A DNA stretch of 64,000 bases from Polytrichum commune (taxonomy: Eukaryota; Streptophyta; Polytrichopsida; Polytrichales; Polytrichaceae), in the NCBI GenBank assembly GCA_950295325.1, contig OX485806.1, positions 16,368,001 to 16,432,000 on the forward strand, in the 5' to 3' direction. This document shows, piece after piece, positions 24,218 through 37,191 of the stretch (position 1 is the first letter of the stretch; each line of letters opens with the position of its first letter). The translations under genes and the position numbers were made by a program. Below the pieces are notes generated by a model. That model saw only the letters and a list, made by a program, of their open reading frames with translations, searched no databases and was not told the DNA's origin.

Positions 24218-24661
24218 CATTGGACTCTGTAACATCAACCTCCTTAATGTCACTCCTTCTCTTGTATCCTAAAACTCTAGGGAATGGATGTTCTCGATTG
24301 GAATATCGCTCCTTATTGTCACGTTTCCCTCCCATATATCATGGGTGTTGACATTAAAATAAACCACCGAAGAATTCAAACCACACGTTCGCATGCATCA
24401 CATTGTCATCATTTGTAATTATTGTCATTATTGCATTGTTGACTTTGTGTTATTCCATAATGTCACATGCTACACTAGTTCTCTTTGATCACACATCCAT
24501 GTTAACACTACATAACTCCTTAATATCATGTGCAGTTTGGTTGCCACAAGCATGATATTATGGAGTTTTGAATGTATTTAATGGGAATGTAGTATTCTAC
24601 CATGCAAAGATCTTCATGTTCTGTAATGTCCAAACAACCTATTGAACTCAGGAGTAAAACT

Positions 24662-24863
24662 TTATTGTAGTGCGTAACTCCAAATAGTAACACGCACTAG
24701 TCGGGATACTTGGTGTAATTGTAAACCGCCCATGTAGTTGTCACCCACACTAAATGGAAACGTTATTGTAGTGCGTAACTCCAAATAGTAACACGCACTG
24801 ATTGGGATACATGGTGTAATTGTAAACCGCCCATGTAGTTGTCACCAACACTAAATGGAAACC
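24662..24863. repeat. Tandem duplication, two units of 101 bp
   Basis: Units start at 24,662 and 24,763 with TTATTGTAGTGCGTAACTCC and both include AAACCGCCCATGTAGTTGTC. They differ at only a handful of bases. The unit itself is a fragment of a MITE end (CCAAATAGTAACACGCAC). Confidence 0.95.
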
Positions 24864-24899
24864 TAACATTAGTGTCATTCCTTGTAAAAGATTTTTGGG

Positions 24900-25851
24900 C
24901 ATTATAGATTTATAATGTTGCGATTACTGTCGCTTGCTAAGTGATTTTTCATCCAAATTTCCAATCATTCATGATAACATCTCCTTACGCAAATGTGAGG
25001 ATGCAGATTATACAAAACTTTGTATCAATGATTGGCATTTAGTTGAACAAAGGCTACGTTGGGATGACATTACTTGTGAACTTATTCATGAGAAGTGTCA
25101 TTCAAGAAGTTACCACAGTGACATAAATATTAGATTATATCACGACAATAAATACAATGCTTAGTGTAGCTCTTGCGATTGATGAGGACAGAGATCGCAC
25201 ACATTCAAAAACTAAATGCTGGTGGTTTCTTTAGATTCCTCTAAAAAATGATGGACAATTTTCCTAAAGTCTAGAACTTCAACCGGTTATTTCTCAAACT
25301 CAACCGGTTCATTTGCAACCCCAGGGAGTGCACTGTTCAAGTACTGTATTTATACACGTGGGTGCACAAAAGGGGTATTATTTAAAACAAGCATGTACAA
25401 AATGTACGTACAAGAGACATATTGCTATTAAGCAAGAAGTAGATATACATGAGGCTATAGAAAAATATATGTAAAGTACGCATTTATGCGTTTACGCGTT
25501 CAAGTTAGACCTGGACCAAGAATCATGTGTTTTTTCATCCACTAAGTAACGACTTTATAACTAAAAATCCATGATTTGATATTATACATATAATAGGGCC
25601 ATATTTTTGCATTTCCAAACATTTGTACACATGTTATATACAATTTCTGTATTTGTTTTTGGACCCTTGTCTATGTATGGAAATGTATTTTGAAGCAATG
25701 AGATTTGTAAGTATATTGCTTGATTTTAGCAAAAATAAAATGTATACAGGGGTATTTTAATAAGGGGCATGCACGCACGTGATGCTTGGTTTTAATGAAT
25801 AGTGCACACCCTGGGTTTGCAACTAGCGGCTGGTTCAACCCATTCATTAAG
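24900..25851. other. Intergenic, repeat-derived in part
   Basis: About 25,060-25,165 matches about 33,860-33,960 (CTTGT(G/A)AACTTATTCAT followed by AAGTGTCATT), so it is an old dispersed repeat. No gene is seen. Confidence 0.4.
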
Positions 25852-26080
25852 CACACTGCCTATGGTATTTAGTGTCACTTACTATTTTAAAGCTACATTG
25901 TGTTATAACTTTTTACTATGGATCTCATCTTTTTATCTACAAAAGTCAAATTGGTCATTTGGACATTATATAACATTATTATATGTTACTTGATATAAAA
26001 AAATAACATTGACAAAAAAAAATTATATCAATGTGTAATTCCAAATAGTAAGTGACACTAAACACTGCGAACGGTGTAGT
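25852..26080. mobile_element. MITE of the CACCGTTTATGG / TAGTGTCACTTACTATT family
   Basis: Left end CACTGCCTATGGTATTTAGT and right end CACTAAACACTGCGAACGGT are inverted versions of the family terminus; about 50 bp of each end pairs. The interior keeps GTCAAATTGGTCATTTGGAC as in the 41.4-kb and 50.3-kb copies. Confidence 0.8.
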
Positions 26081-26783
26081 CCACTTTCCCTCCATGGATA
26101 ATTATAGCCATTGTTTTGTGTGCTTACCTACAAGGTGTAGTTGAGATAAGTTAGTTTATGCAGTTGTAGGATAAACGGACTCCCTATACACGGGCCGATT
26201 CGACTCCTTGATGGTCTACTTATAACTTGAACTTCTAACACCCCAAAGAGGTTGCCCCCCCACCACTCCCAAGTGCCTACTCCACCATTTTTGGTGGCGC
26301 ATGCTTGGGGGTTGGGAAGTAGTCATGCTCGTGAGTCAACGGATTTAATTTGGTGAGGGAGTGATTTTTGTTGGGGATCTCGACCGTTAAGTTAGTTTTT
26401 GTTAAAAGCACATGAGCGACGGTTGACGCCGGTGTCGATTTGTATGAATCAATCCTAATATTAGATACTCCTTTTACAAGTACCATAAGCATTGAGAGGT
26501 TTGGAGTAGGGCACGATCATGTAGCTTGGCGTTTGACTTCACATGTTTCAATTATGAAGCCATCGAAAGAACTCCTTAGCAAGTTGGAGGATTCAAGTAA
26601 AAAAAATTTACTTGTAGGATAAATTGGAATTGACATGGTCAATCCACACAAGTCTGCAACTCACTTGGAAATGTGACCCTTTGTGACTTGAAAAGCCAAT
26701 AATGTTTTTAGGATATCCTAACGGAATGCTCTTTTTAACAAGGGTCTTGAACAACAACTTCTTAGAACCACCAACATGTAATA

Positions 26784-27576
26784 CAGTCTACCCTCTATAA
26801 ATGTTAACCCTCGGGAGTGGATCAAAGTTAACATTTATAGAGGTGTTAACAATTAAAAATTATAAAATTATAAAATTACTTTTTTGAGCAATATACAAAT
26901 CATAACATTTATAAATATAAGCAATTGTGAAGAGTCCTTGTGAGAGAATACCATTCATAAAATTGCAAACCCAATCAAAACTTTATTCAATATCAAGTTT
27001 ACAAATCACGGGTGAAGTATGAATCAATGGTTCTTTGGTGAGATTCATCTGCACAACTTGCAAATATTTCTCAATCTGCACCAACAAACCCACATACTTG
27101 GACACATCACATGAACGTGATTCCATGTACCTTCTAATGATACCAAAACTAGATTGCAAGTCACTATAAGATGGAATGGGTTCCACCTCACACTCCTCTC
27201 CCTCACAATCATCATTTGAGACATTAGAAGTCCCACCAATAGAGCCTAAAACATCCCATACATCCTCTTCGGTGACCTCATATGGATTGTTCAAATCAAA
27301 GTCTAATTTGTATTGCACATACTCTTGTGCCTCCATTCTTGAACTCATGGTGAGAGAGAGAGGAATGTAACTGGATGTGTAGTTTTTATCATCCATATTA
27401 TGGTTGTATTTCATTCGTTAACATCAATAGAGTCAAATTTACAAAGAAGGGAGTACCATTTTGTAAACAGTTAACACGTTTAACATTTATAGTGTGCAAT
27501 ATGTGGGGAGTAGAAGAAAGTCAACATTTAGAGAGGGTTAACACTTATAGGTGTAACATTTATAGAGGGTGGGCTG
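26784..27576 (-). mobile_element. Tc1/mariner-type (pogo/Tigger-like) element, internally deleted
   Basis: The element begins CAGTCTACCCTCTATAAATG and ends, inverted, CATTTATAGAGGGTGGGCTG. It is flanked on both sides by TA (26,782-26,783 and 27,577-27,578), the target duplication of Tc1/mariner elements. At 793 bp it is too short for a full transposase. A minus-strand frame inside (26,983-27,414) looks like the end of a pogo/Tigger-type transposase. Subterminal copies of AACATTTATAGAGG-like sequence occur near both ends. Confidence 0.75.
26983..27414 (-). CDS. Possible C-terminal remnant of a pogo/Tigger-type transposase
   Basis: Open frame of 143 codons inside the TA-flanked element. The protein is acidic in the middle (EEDVWDVLG, DDCEGEECEVEP) and ends with FGIIRRYMESR and VGLLVQIEKYL. 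A short helical tail of this shape ('hydrophobic-RR-aromatic ... LxxIExxL') is common at the C-terminus of pogo/Tigger transposases. The HTH/CENPB DNA-binding part and the DDE catalytic core are absent, so it cannot transpose by itself. The methionine chosen could be internal to a longer ancestral frame. Identification rests on the element's ends plus the tail pattern. Confidence 0.45.
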   Translation of the reverse strand: MKYNHNMDDKNYTSSYIPLSLTMSSRMEAQEYVQYKLDFDLNNPYEVTEEDVWDVLGSIGGTSNVSNDDCEGEECEVEPIPSYSDLQSSFGIIRRYMESRSCDVSKYVGLLVQIEKYLQVVQMNLTKEPLIHTSPVICKLDIE

Positions 27577-28367
27577 TAAATGAGCACCTAGTAGTTGTAT
27601 GATGAACTTGGCTATATGTGGTTCGATCGTGAGCATTTCCATCCACTCCATAAACAATTTGGCCATTGCATTGGATTGGGGATCATCTCATTCACTCAAC
27701 AATTCAATTCATATGTTTTCGTCATTTGAAATTTCAAAGTCAAAGTTGAGTTATAAAAAACTATAAAAGGTCAAAGCGAAGAGATTCTTCCTCTTCAAGT
27801 GATCACATAGGCCCTCCTTGTTGTTTTAAGAATCGGTTGTGGAGTGGTGAATATGCTTTGAGCGCATAGTCCTATCCCTTCATTGTCCAATGTTTTTACT
27901 TGCAAACCTTGCCATACATCATTCAAATAAAGGCATCTAGTAACAAAGAATGACCATATAAATCCCATGTCATATTTCGTAGCATTGGGAGAGAGAACCC
28001 TACAAGGATGCAAGTTTCTTTCATATCGCTACATTACAACAAACATAGGTCTAAATTATATATCCCAAAGTGACCAAAAGCCTACTTGATGGTGTCACTT
28101 AGACTGGCTAGCAAGAGACACGATTGTTTCAAAATAGTCATGATATGTCCCTTGGGGGGTTAAACAACGTGATGTCATTTTCATCATTTCAATTGTGTCA
28201 TTTAGATCCATGTTTTCTTGTATTGCTATGTTGACATTCAAACAACTCACAACATTGCTGTACCTACTTTCAAAAAACATCTTATTATTAAGATTACAAA
28301 GTGATTATTAAGTTTGTCGAAGTATAATGTTATGGTATTTAGTGTCACATGTGTAGTTGTGTCACAA

Positions 28368-30520
28368 CCCTACTTGGAGGCATATTTTAGGTTACACTAA
28401 TGACCAACAACTTCACCATTAGTGTCACCTCATGACACTTGGCGTTCATGTACGCTTACCAATATCTTAGCATGAGTATACTAAACAATGTTATGAGGTA
28501 CATGCCTATGTTACATAATGGTCTACAAGTTGACCAAAAGTGCACACAACTAACAGTTGGCATGAGTATGCTCAAGTTCAATATACATTGCTCTTGCATA
28601 CTAGAATGTAAACACATGATTCTTCACATAGTATGTTCACTAATATCTTCCCTGGCATACTAAAAGGCAAGATTATCAATTCAAGTATCCCAATGTGCTA
28701 CAATAAATACCATAATGTGAATAACATTTCACTTTAAAAGTTGACAAAGAGTATCATATTGGAAATTAGCGGACGTGACACTTTGAGACCTCTAGGCATC
28801 TAGTTGAGGCCCTTCCCAATGGTGCACGTGAAACTAATACCACAAACAATGTAGCATCGATAGGTGTAAGTCAAAAAAGTGGGCACTCGTGGTAATAAAA
28901 ATGATAACCTCCTTTTTGTTTTTAGACTAGATGGGGTTGTCAACAAACGTTCAACAGGATTCCGCTCCGATGAATAGGGCTTAGACCGCCAACATATTGT
29001 TACTAAAAATTTCCTTTCGGTTTCCAATTGGGAATTTGACAAAGATAACCTTTCCCACCAATGGGGGGGGGGGGAGCCCCTTTCCGGTGGTTGTGTTGGT
29101 GATCTATCAAGGCCCTTAAACGACAAGATCTGGCCTCGAGAATCAAATTTCTGGAATGGTGTGGGAGCCATTAGATCTTGGGATTCCGGGCCCTCCCTAC
29201 CCCAACCCCAACCCCAACCCCAACCCCTAGTGTCATAACCACTCTACATTCCCGAGTGCAACTAAGTTGTATTAATGTCTAAAAACCACGCCATTGACCA
29301 ACTTGAACTTCCTGGCCGCAAATCTACTTAAAATATTCAATGACACTATATAGGGAAAAGAGAGAGAGGGAATTATCGTACACCTCTCATGCATCCAACA
29401 TAAAGCTTGAACCTTTATAAGTTTGTGGCCGATTCATTTCAAATGATCTGAGGTAGATTGAATCGGGTTAAAGTTAATTATGGTGTTGAATCAACTCAAA
29501 CAAATAACTTCCGGGTTGCATGTTATTTCAAGAGTTTTACGTTGGATGAATCAGAGGTACACTCGTATTCGATAACTCCCTCTCTCTCTCTTCACTCTAG
29601 TAGACAAACCCTTTTTCAATAATCTCCCCCTCCCCCCCCCCCCCTTCATCTTGATACATAGAGTTCCTAAAGTTGTGAAGTTCCACACATGCAGCCGTCA
29701 TTCTCTATCATGATGGAAAAAGCTTTGAAGAATCACACATGTTGTTGTTGCATTCGGCGTGATGGAAGAAGTAAGTTAAAAGGGCCCAAATTTGGCTCCC
29801 TTGAAAAGAGCGTTGGTGTACTCAAGTTTTCGTCTTCCAGTTATCGGAAATAGATCCACCTATGATGTGAATGTGGGTTGGGAGAGAATCTTGCCTTTGG
29901 AAATTGTGACATTGATTTCCCAAACATGTGGAAAACCACTCCAGTATCACACTTGTACTACACTTATGTGGAATTGCTTACATGTAAAGGAAACGTGTAT
30001 GTCAACCTTATATATAGGTAGTAGAAATTAGTGGTAATACACCGTTTATGGTGTTTGGTGTCATGCACACTATTGACAAAAAAAAAAACCAAAAGTGGAT
30101 GCCTAGAGGTCTCAAAGTGTCGTGTCCATCAACTGTCAACATGATATTATTCGTCAAAATACACAACTTTTCGAAGTGAAAAAAAAAATGTACATTACGA
30201 CATTTAGCGTAGCACATTTGGACGCTTGAGATGATAGTTTTGTGTTGGGAGATATTATTGAGCGTAGTGATGGCAAGTGTCATGTGCTTACATTTTAGTA
30301 TGCAAGAGGAAGATACTCTTGAGCATACTAATGGCAAATATCATTTGTACACTTTAGTCAACTTTGTAGACCATCATGTAACATAAGCATACACCTCATA
30401 ACACTACCGAACATACATGCGAAGACATTAACATGCACATTTAAACGCCAAGTGCCATGAGGTGACACTGATGATGAAGTTGTTGGTCATTAGTGTAGCC
30501 TAGCATACGCCTCACAATCA
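28368..30520. mobile_element. About 2.1-kb element with long (about 450-490 bp) inverted arms
   Basis: The left arm (about 28,368-28,855) and right arm (about 30,030-30,520) are inverted copies: ACACTAATGACCAACAACTT on the left matches the complement of AAGTTGTTGGTCATTAGTGT on the right. CTCATGACACTTGGCGTT matches AACGCCAAGTGCCATGAG, and GACACTTTGAGACCTCTAGG matches CCTAGAGGTCTCAAAGTGTC. The 1.2-kb centre has no transposase that I recognise. Arms are diverged, so the insertion is old. It resembles a non-autonomous foldback or Mutator-like element; flanking duplications were not identified with certainty. Confidence 0.7.
29200..29228. repeat. (CCCCAA)n telomere-like tract
   Basis: About five CCCCAA units (TTGGGG on the minus strand), lying in the centre of the long-arm element. 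Confidence 0.9.
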
Positions 30521-30525
30521 GGTAA

Positions 30526-31020
30526 GGGCCACTTCACACACGAGCCAAGAGCCGTGACCATGAAATTGCGAGAGCCTGAAAGAAAATGTCCAAAGGTTGT
30601 CCCAAGACACTTCCAAAATTGTGTAGTGTGGTCACCAACCCTCAAGTGTAGTGTGAAGTCATATGTGACCGGACCCTCAACCAAATGCTATTTCAATGAA
30701 TTTCTATGCATGCGGGTCCTCACACATGATAAAATACAATAAATCAGCGGTTGTGAGTGTTCAGAGTGCCACGGTCTCCCAATCTACCACCAAGAGATGG
30801 TTTTTGAAAATAGTCCAAGTGAGCATGAAACATGATCCATTCGATGCCGCGTAGGAATCCATGTCGACTTCACATCCAACTTGCATTCACATACTCCGTT
30901 GGTCCCTCAAGCGTAGTGTGAAGCAAGGAACTTAGACCGACCGGCTCGACCTTTTCCACCAATGAGAGTGCTTGAAGTGTAATGGTCACGGGCTCTCAGT
31001 CTCGTGTGTGAAGTGGCCCT
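30526..31020. mobile_element. MITE-like element with AGGGCCACTTCACACACGAG ends
   Basis: It starts AGGGCCACTTCACACACGAG and ends CTCGTGTGTGAAGTGGCCCT, an exact 20-bp inverted pair; the pairing extends with GAGCC...GTGACCAT to about 35 bp. A second full copy is at 31,926-32,413. The right third was amplified into the tandem array that follows. Confidence 0.9.
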
Positions 31021-31449
31021 AAGTGACACTATTACACACGTGACACCAAAGACCATGAATGATGTAGTTGTAGTAGTAGTGGTGGTCCCTCAAGGGTAGT
31101 GTGAAGTAACGAACTTGGACCGACCGGCTCCGCCTTTTCCACCAATGAGAGTGCTTGAAGTGTAATGGTCATGGGCTCTCAGTCTCGCGTGTGAAGTGGC
31201 CCTAAGTGACACTATTACGCACGTGACACCAAAGACCATGAACGATGTAGTTGTAGTAGTGGTGGTGGTCCCTCAAGCGTAGTGTGAAGTAACGAACTTG
31301 GACCGACCGGCTCCGCCTTTTCCACCAATGAGAGTGCTTGAAGTGTAATGGTCACGGGCTCTCAGTCTCGTGTGTGAAGTGGCCCTAAGTGACACTATTA
31401 CGCACGTGACACCAAAGACCATGAACGATGTAGGTGTAGTAGTAGTGGT
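30901..31449. repeat. Tandem array, three units of 183 bp
   Basis: Units start at 30,901, 31,084 and 31,267 with GGTCCCTCAAG(C/G)GTAGTGTG. Each contains the right end of the AGGGCCACTTCACAC element followed by AAGTGACACTATTAC(A/G)CACG and GTAGT-rich sequence. The first unit overlaps the right end of the element at 30,526-31,020, showing that the array grew from that insertion and its flank. Confidence 0.95.
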
Positions 31450-31925
31450 AGCGTGGAGGGTCCCTGTCTAGTTAGGGTAAGTTAGCGGGACTGGTAAGGC
31501 CCAACTAGGGGTGTCAATGGTGACGGTTTGAAGGAAGACCTGGGGTTTGTTGGTCACCAAGAGCCACTATTTTGGTGGCAAGTACCTTAACTAAGAGCTC
31601 AGGCGGCAGGTGGCTCACGAGAGGTGGATGGGCGAGGCTGTCGAGTCAATGCATAACTTAGACTCTCGTACTTACATTTAGTACAAACTTAATGGCTCCC
31701 TTGGCCCCCCTAATCGTTCCGTGCATTACCACATTCTTATTACGGTGGGTGGATGCATCGTGCTTTCGTTTTTCTAATTCTATTCCGGTATCTATGGTGA
31801 GGATTCACATTTGCTTGTGATTGATTGGTAGGGTGTGGGTGGTGGTACTTGAGGATGTTTGTTTGTTTTATTTTTGATACTATTTGCTTCTATAGAGCAT
31901 GCAAGAGCACCAATATATATGGGTA
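31450..31925. other. Intergenic, nothing recognisable
   Basis: A GT-rich stretch between the 183-bp array and the second AGGGCCACTTCACAC element. No gene or clear element is seen. Confidence 0.5.
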
Positions 31926-32413
31926 AGGGCCACTTCACACACGAGCCGAGAGCTGTGACTGTGAAATTGTGAGAGCCCAAAAGAACGTCTCAAGATACCT
32001 CCACAACCATGTAGTGTGGCCACGGACCCTCAAGTGTAGTGTGAAGTCATATGTGGCCGGGCCCTCAACCAAATGCTATTTCAATGAATATGGATTCATG
32101 CGGGTCCTCACGCATGAGAAATTAGAGTGAATCAACGGTTGTGAGCGTTCGGAGTGGCCATGGTCTCGTGGTTTTGTGTTAGGCCTACCTCCAAGAGATG
32201 GTTTCTGAACATAGTCCAAGTGACCATGGAACATGATCCATTTGGTGTCAGGTAGGAAACCGTATAGACTTTACATCCATCTTGCATTCACTTACTCCGT
32301 TGGTCCCTCAAGCGTAGTGTGAAGCGAACTTGGACCGGCCCCGCCTTTTCCACCAATGAGAGTGTTTGAAGTGTAATGGTCACATGCTCTCAATCTCGTG
32401 TGTGAAGTAGCCC
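31926..32413. mobile_element. Second copy of the AGGGCCACTTCACAC element
   Basis: Same ends and interior as 30,526-31,020 (for example CCCTCAACCAAATGCTATTT and CTCCAAGAGATGGTTT, GAACATAGTCCAAGTGA), with scattered substitutions and a slightly damaged right end (GTGTGAAGTAGCCCT). Confidence 0.88.
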
Positions 32414-35400
32414 TAATATCCGTCCTAGTATCAATATGTTTTAGAATGGTATTGTCCAGATAGTGACTCATGTATATAAAAGGTTTTCTCACCTTGACAT
32501 ATATTACCCACGAAATACTAGAATTTCACTGGTATTATAAATTTCAAATCCATGGGTAGGCTCGTTGAACTCATTGTGAATGTTGATTATTGATAACTTG
32601 CATTTATCTACATATTGGTCCAACGTTGATTTACAGTAGGGTCTAAGACCAAAGAAAACTCCAAAATCGAGCAATCCTATTTGTCGAAACCATAAATTTG
32701 GATCCAAAGAGTTTACACCAGGGTCCAAATCCAACATATGGAGAAATGAAGTGGCGTTCGTGTGACGTTACTTCCCCACCAACTCTCAATATGTTGCACT
32801 TAAGAATACTCCTCATGAGTGTGATAAATTGGACCACGAAGTTGGTCAAGCACGCCGACAATTGAAATCGCAATTTTTGGTCAAATAACATGGAGTGGTG
32901 CCAAATTGTCTTTGAGTTGGTTTTAGTTTTCACAAAGTCCTCTATTGTTGTTACAATTACTCAAATCCAAAATATCAAAATGATATCTTCAAAAAAGTAT
33001 ATCCACAAATAGATGGCTATATTTGGTTCCAGATGCAAATTGATGACCTTCGATAATTTGAAGTTAGATTTTATATATATATATTCCTTGACTTCATGAT
33101 GCACTTGAGGGATTCATCAAAAAAATGTGCATGAAAACATCAAAATTAATGTGTTTTAGCCTATTTTTTACTATAGACTATCTTGACTTGACTCAAATTG
33201 CTTTTTCCAAGTTTGGTTACCTTTACCATCTTAAAAAACAAGTCCATGACTCCTTTGAGATTTTTATTTCAAACATTTTAAGATTATTGATGCATAACAT
33301 TTCAATACCTTCTAGATATTAAAGTATCATAAAATTCGAAGTTAGTGTGAAAATTTGAACTTTCGAATGTTGCACCTTCGTATGGTACATATGTGGTCCA
33401 CTTTGATGTGCTTGTAGTTTGAGAAACTCATCTTCAAACTTGAGTCAAATCTTCACTTCAAAAACAAGGTCCATTAAGGGGTATAGTGAACCCCAAATTC
33501 CTTAGACCTGGACCTTAATGTAAACCCACCCTTAACCCATTGAAAAATTCAAATTTTGTAGGCTATTGAAGAGCCTACAATTAACACGTCTCAATTGTGT
33601 GGATTCCGAGCTTCCAAGTGAAGATGTCACTTCATCCTCCGGCTTCAATTTAAATGCAACAATTTCATTATTTGGAGGAGAAATCGGATGATATGTCCTT
33701 TAGGAAAGTGGCATTTGTGACAAGCTTACCTTAAGCTATACCAAAATGGAAAGGGGCAAAGGGTTATGTTGCTACAGGATGTTATGGAAAAACAAGTTAC
33801 AAAACTTAACATTATCTATTGTTGTGAGGTCTTAGGGCATCTCTACCACCACCACAAATCGATTATCCGTGACACTACTTGTAAACTTATTCATAAGAAG
33901 TGTCATTAGAAAAGTTACCACAATGACATAAAATATTATATGACACTAACTACATTATTTAGCGCAGTGTGAGTCACATGAACATACACATGTAGAACCT
34001 AAGGGCAAGTTTTCAAATTCATGTGTGTGACGGTGTATCCCAAACCAGTCACCAATTCAGCCAAAACAAGTGAACATTCAACCGCTATTTCTTGTAATCA
34101 GTCACGGAAGTTGTGGCTATCCTCCCTACATTCAAGAGGGCCTCTTGAGAGGTGAAAGCCATAATAAATTATCGGTGAATGGGGTAAAACTATGAAGTGT
34201 ATTTATGGACTAGATAACCATCAAGAGGAGGGTGGATAACGAACTGCAGTGATTCGTCCACCTCATTGAGTTGGTTATTGATCCTAACCGGTATGTTCAT
34301 GGATGCAAATTTTATTTATGGATGAAATAGTGTCTATATGAATAGAAAACACAAGGAAGTTGTTGGAAATGCCTCCACTTGGATGAGCAACTAGTTATGT
34401 TGTCTATAGGGCCATCTACTTTTATCAAAAATGAAAATGAGAGATTTGACATTCTTGAAATAGACTTAAGTTAGATTTCATTTCTCAATCGATAGGCCTT
34501 CAGTCATACACCTACACTACTAGAAAATCTCCACATCCTTACACCAAAAATAAAAAAATAACAATGAAGACAATACGGTATTGTTTGGATGATATATTTT
34601 TTATTTTTATTAATGTTTATTAATGTTTATTATATCTTTTATTAATGTTTATTACCATCCAAACATTAATAAAAGACAAGCTGACTAGATAACAATTAAG
34701 AGCTACTACTACCCTCCACACAAGCGTAATTGATAATATAAAACAAAGCACTTAAACAAAGTCCACCTACAACAAGGTAGGTAATAAACCCTATAATTGT
34801 ACCAAGGGGACTCTTGAACATGGTAGGGCCAATGGGCTCATATTCCCGTTGGTATATACCAATATTCATTTTTCTTCACTTTCAATGACGATTATGTAAG
34901 CTATGATTTGTGACGTTTGATCGGTTCAATTACGTTGAATCAACATAGTTGATTCTGTACGATCTCGTCCCGTCCCATAACATCAATGTTTAGTGACATC
35001 AAAAAACAATTGTTTCAAGTTAAGTTAACCATTTAAGGCTCAATGGTCACTCAACATTATCTTGGGGAGAGGGGGGGGGGGGGGGACTATATGACCATTT
35101 AGTGTCATTGAGAGTTTTTACTTTGGAAACGAAGAAGATATTCATATGAGCTATGAAAACTATGAGAAAATTGGCTATGGACACAATTTGGAATTGGCCA
35201 TCCTCTCACACTAATTGTGCATTTTGCAATCTATGAGAAGTAGGCGAAGAGCTTTAAGTAGCACCATTTAAGACTTGCTTACCCTACAAGGCTCTAACCC
35301 CTAACCCCTAAATTCTCAAGCAAATTTTGTAATTCATAGATGAGTTCCAAACTTTGACTTTTTGTCTTCAAAAGGCATTTTAATATTCTACAAAGTTGTG

Positions 35401-37190
35401 GATCACTATTTCCAGATTACATTCCCCCTGCATTCATAGAGTTATGATGTTAAAAAACTTTGAGCTTCATAATTTCAATATAAGAGTAATTGACTTCAAA
35501 TTTAGACAAGATCATGACATGATACAATTGAGGGTCCAACTTGTGTCAAAGTTGGCACAAAACAATGTGCTTGAATGAATCTACCAGAAAGAGAGAAAGA
35601 AAAGAAATGTGAAAGATATAACAAAGCTTCCCACTTTTATTGAGAAACTAACAAAGAGGCAAAACCCACTCAAAAAATGAAAAATCAACAACTACTTTAT
35701 CTATTCTAAGAAACTCAATCTATAGTAGATAAAGAAGTTTCTCCTATAGATGATCCGTTTGTTTATCTCAATCCATTCAAGCTACCCCTCTCATTGCTGG
35801 CCTCAAAGTAATAAAAATTGGATCATTTTGGAATATCAAAATATTTTCAAATAGGGGTTGAAGGCTTAAACACCCAAATGTAATTCTCAATGTCAACCAT
35901 ATAGATCATGCTAGAAACAAGACTCAATCTTATTTACTACTTATGCACTCACGTGGAGTTATTAAAATTGTTCATCACCTCCAAAAGCTTGTCCAAAATG
36001 TACATACATGTGTAGGTTGAGGGTCAGTTTTATTCAAAACCGGAACCCATCAAATTAGTTGGGATCTCGGATGTCATTTTCAAAGTCAACTCCTCTAGAG
36101 TAGAAGTTTTTAGGTGTATCGATAAACTTGGTTCATTTACTTCTTCATGATGGATGCGGTTTTAGTGAAGCCACAGACTCTAGCCATCTCTAACCATGTG
36201 TTGGGCATTTGCTACTAGTTTTGGTCAAATGTTGTGAACTTCTACATGGCTCATGCTTTGTGAAGTCTAGGTAAAACTTGTCCATTGTGAATGAAGGGGC
36301 TCTAGAGAAAGAAAAATAATTAAGAAATTAACTTCTATATAAAACTTTAATAGAAAAACTTCTAGGTTGAGTGTTGACCCATCCCAATTAAATTTCAATA
36401 ATTCAATGAGAGGATTTTAAAAGCGATTTTTTTCAAATATTAGAATAAAATTATTTGGAAAGTGACTCAGTCTTAGACTAGATGCCAATGCACCATTACT
36501 TTCCATTATAGGTTTAAGAGTTTAGATGTAAAATCTTTGGGATTAGGGCTCCTAACACAACATGTTTGCCAACAAAGGGTAACTACTTGGGTTTGCCACC
36601 AACCAACAACCGAGCCCAAGGGGTACACAATCTCCGCTTTGGTATAGTTATGCAATCACCACTCTAGCTCAGGCTCTAGCTTAGTTGATTCATTAGCATG
36701 TAGATTGATAGCAACATAAGCATATGCCACCCTACAATTCTAGTAGATCTTTGTGTTGCTCCAACATACTAGCACCTCTTCGTACTTCCTTTAGGGTTTA
36801 CAAGAAGACGGACACCAATATGAGGGTTTCTTGCAATGATAGCTCCAATGACAATATTCTTGAGGAGTTGGAGGATGAGTTCATGGGTATTTGCACCATG
36901 ATGTATGTTTGCAGTAACACCTAGGAGTTTTGCAATCCTAATGAGCTAGGGGATGGAGGATAAGGTGTAGTTGATCACCACCACTGCATGATGTCCTTTT
37001 GATTTGAGAATCATTCCTCAAAACTTTTAAACCCTTACAAACTTCACCATATAGTTGATTTACACAAGTGCAACCACATGTTCATAGAGAGAATGATGTA
37101 CCTCAACCAAAAATGTTTACACACACACATCCACATTGAAATGTGTGGGCATTTTACAAGTTTCAAACCTTCACCAAATCTATGAAGCTA
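32414..37190. other. Long intergenic stretch with repeat fragments only
   Basis: No spliceable gene is seen. It contains the 32,420-32,620 repeat shared with 13,715-13,920, the 33,860-33,960 repeat shared with 25,060-25,165 and the 3' half of a SINE candidate (about 34,779-34,853). It also holds an AT-rich inverted patch (about 34,578-34,672), a run of 15 G (35,071-35,085) and a segment (about 35,115-35,230) that recurs in the 58.6-59.2 kb region. Confidence 0.5.
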
Positions 37191-37191
37191 A

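Noticed and set aside
24662-24863. CRISPR-like repeat
   Set aside because: Only two units, no spacer pattern, plant nuclear context.
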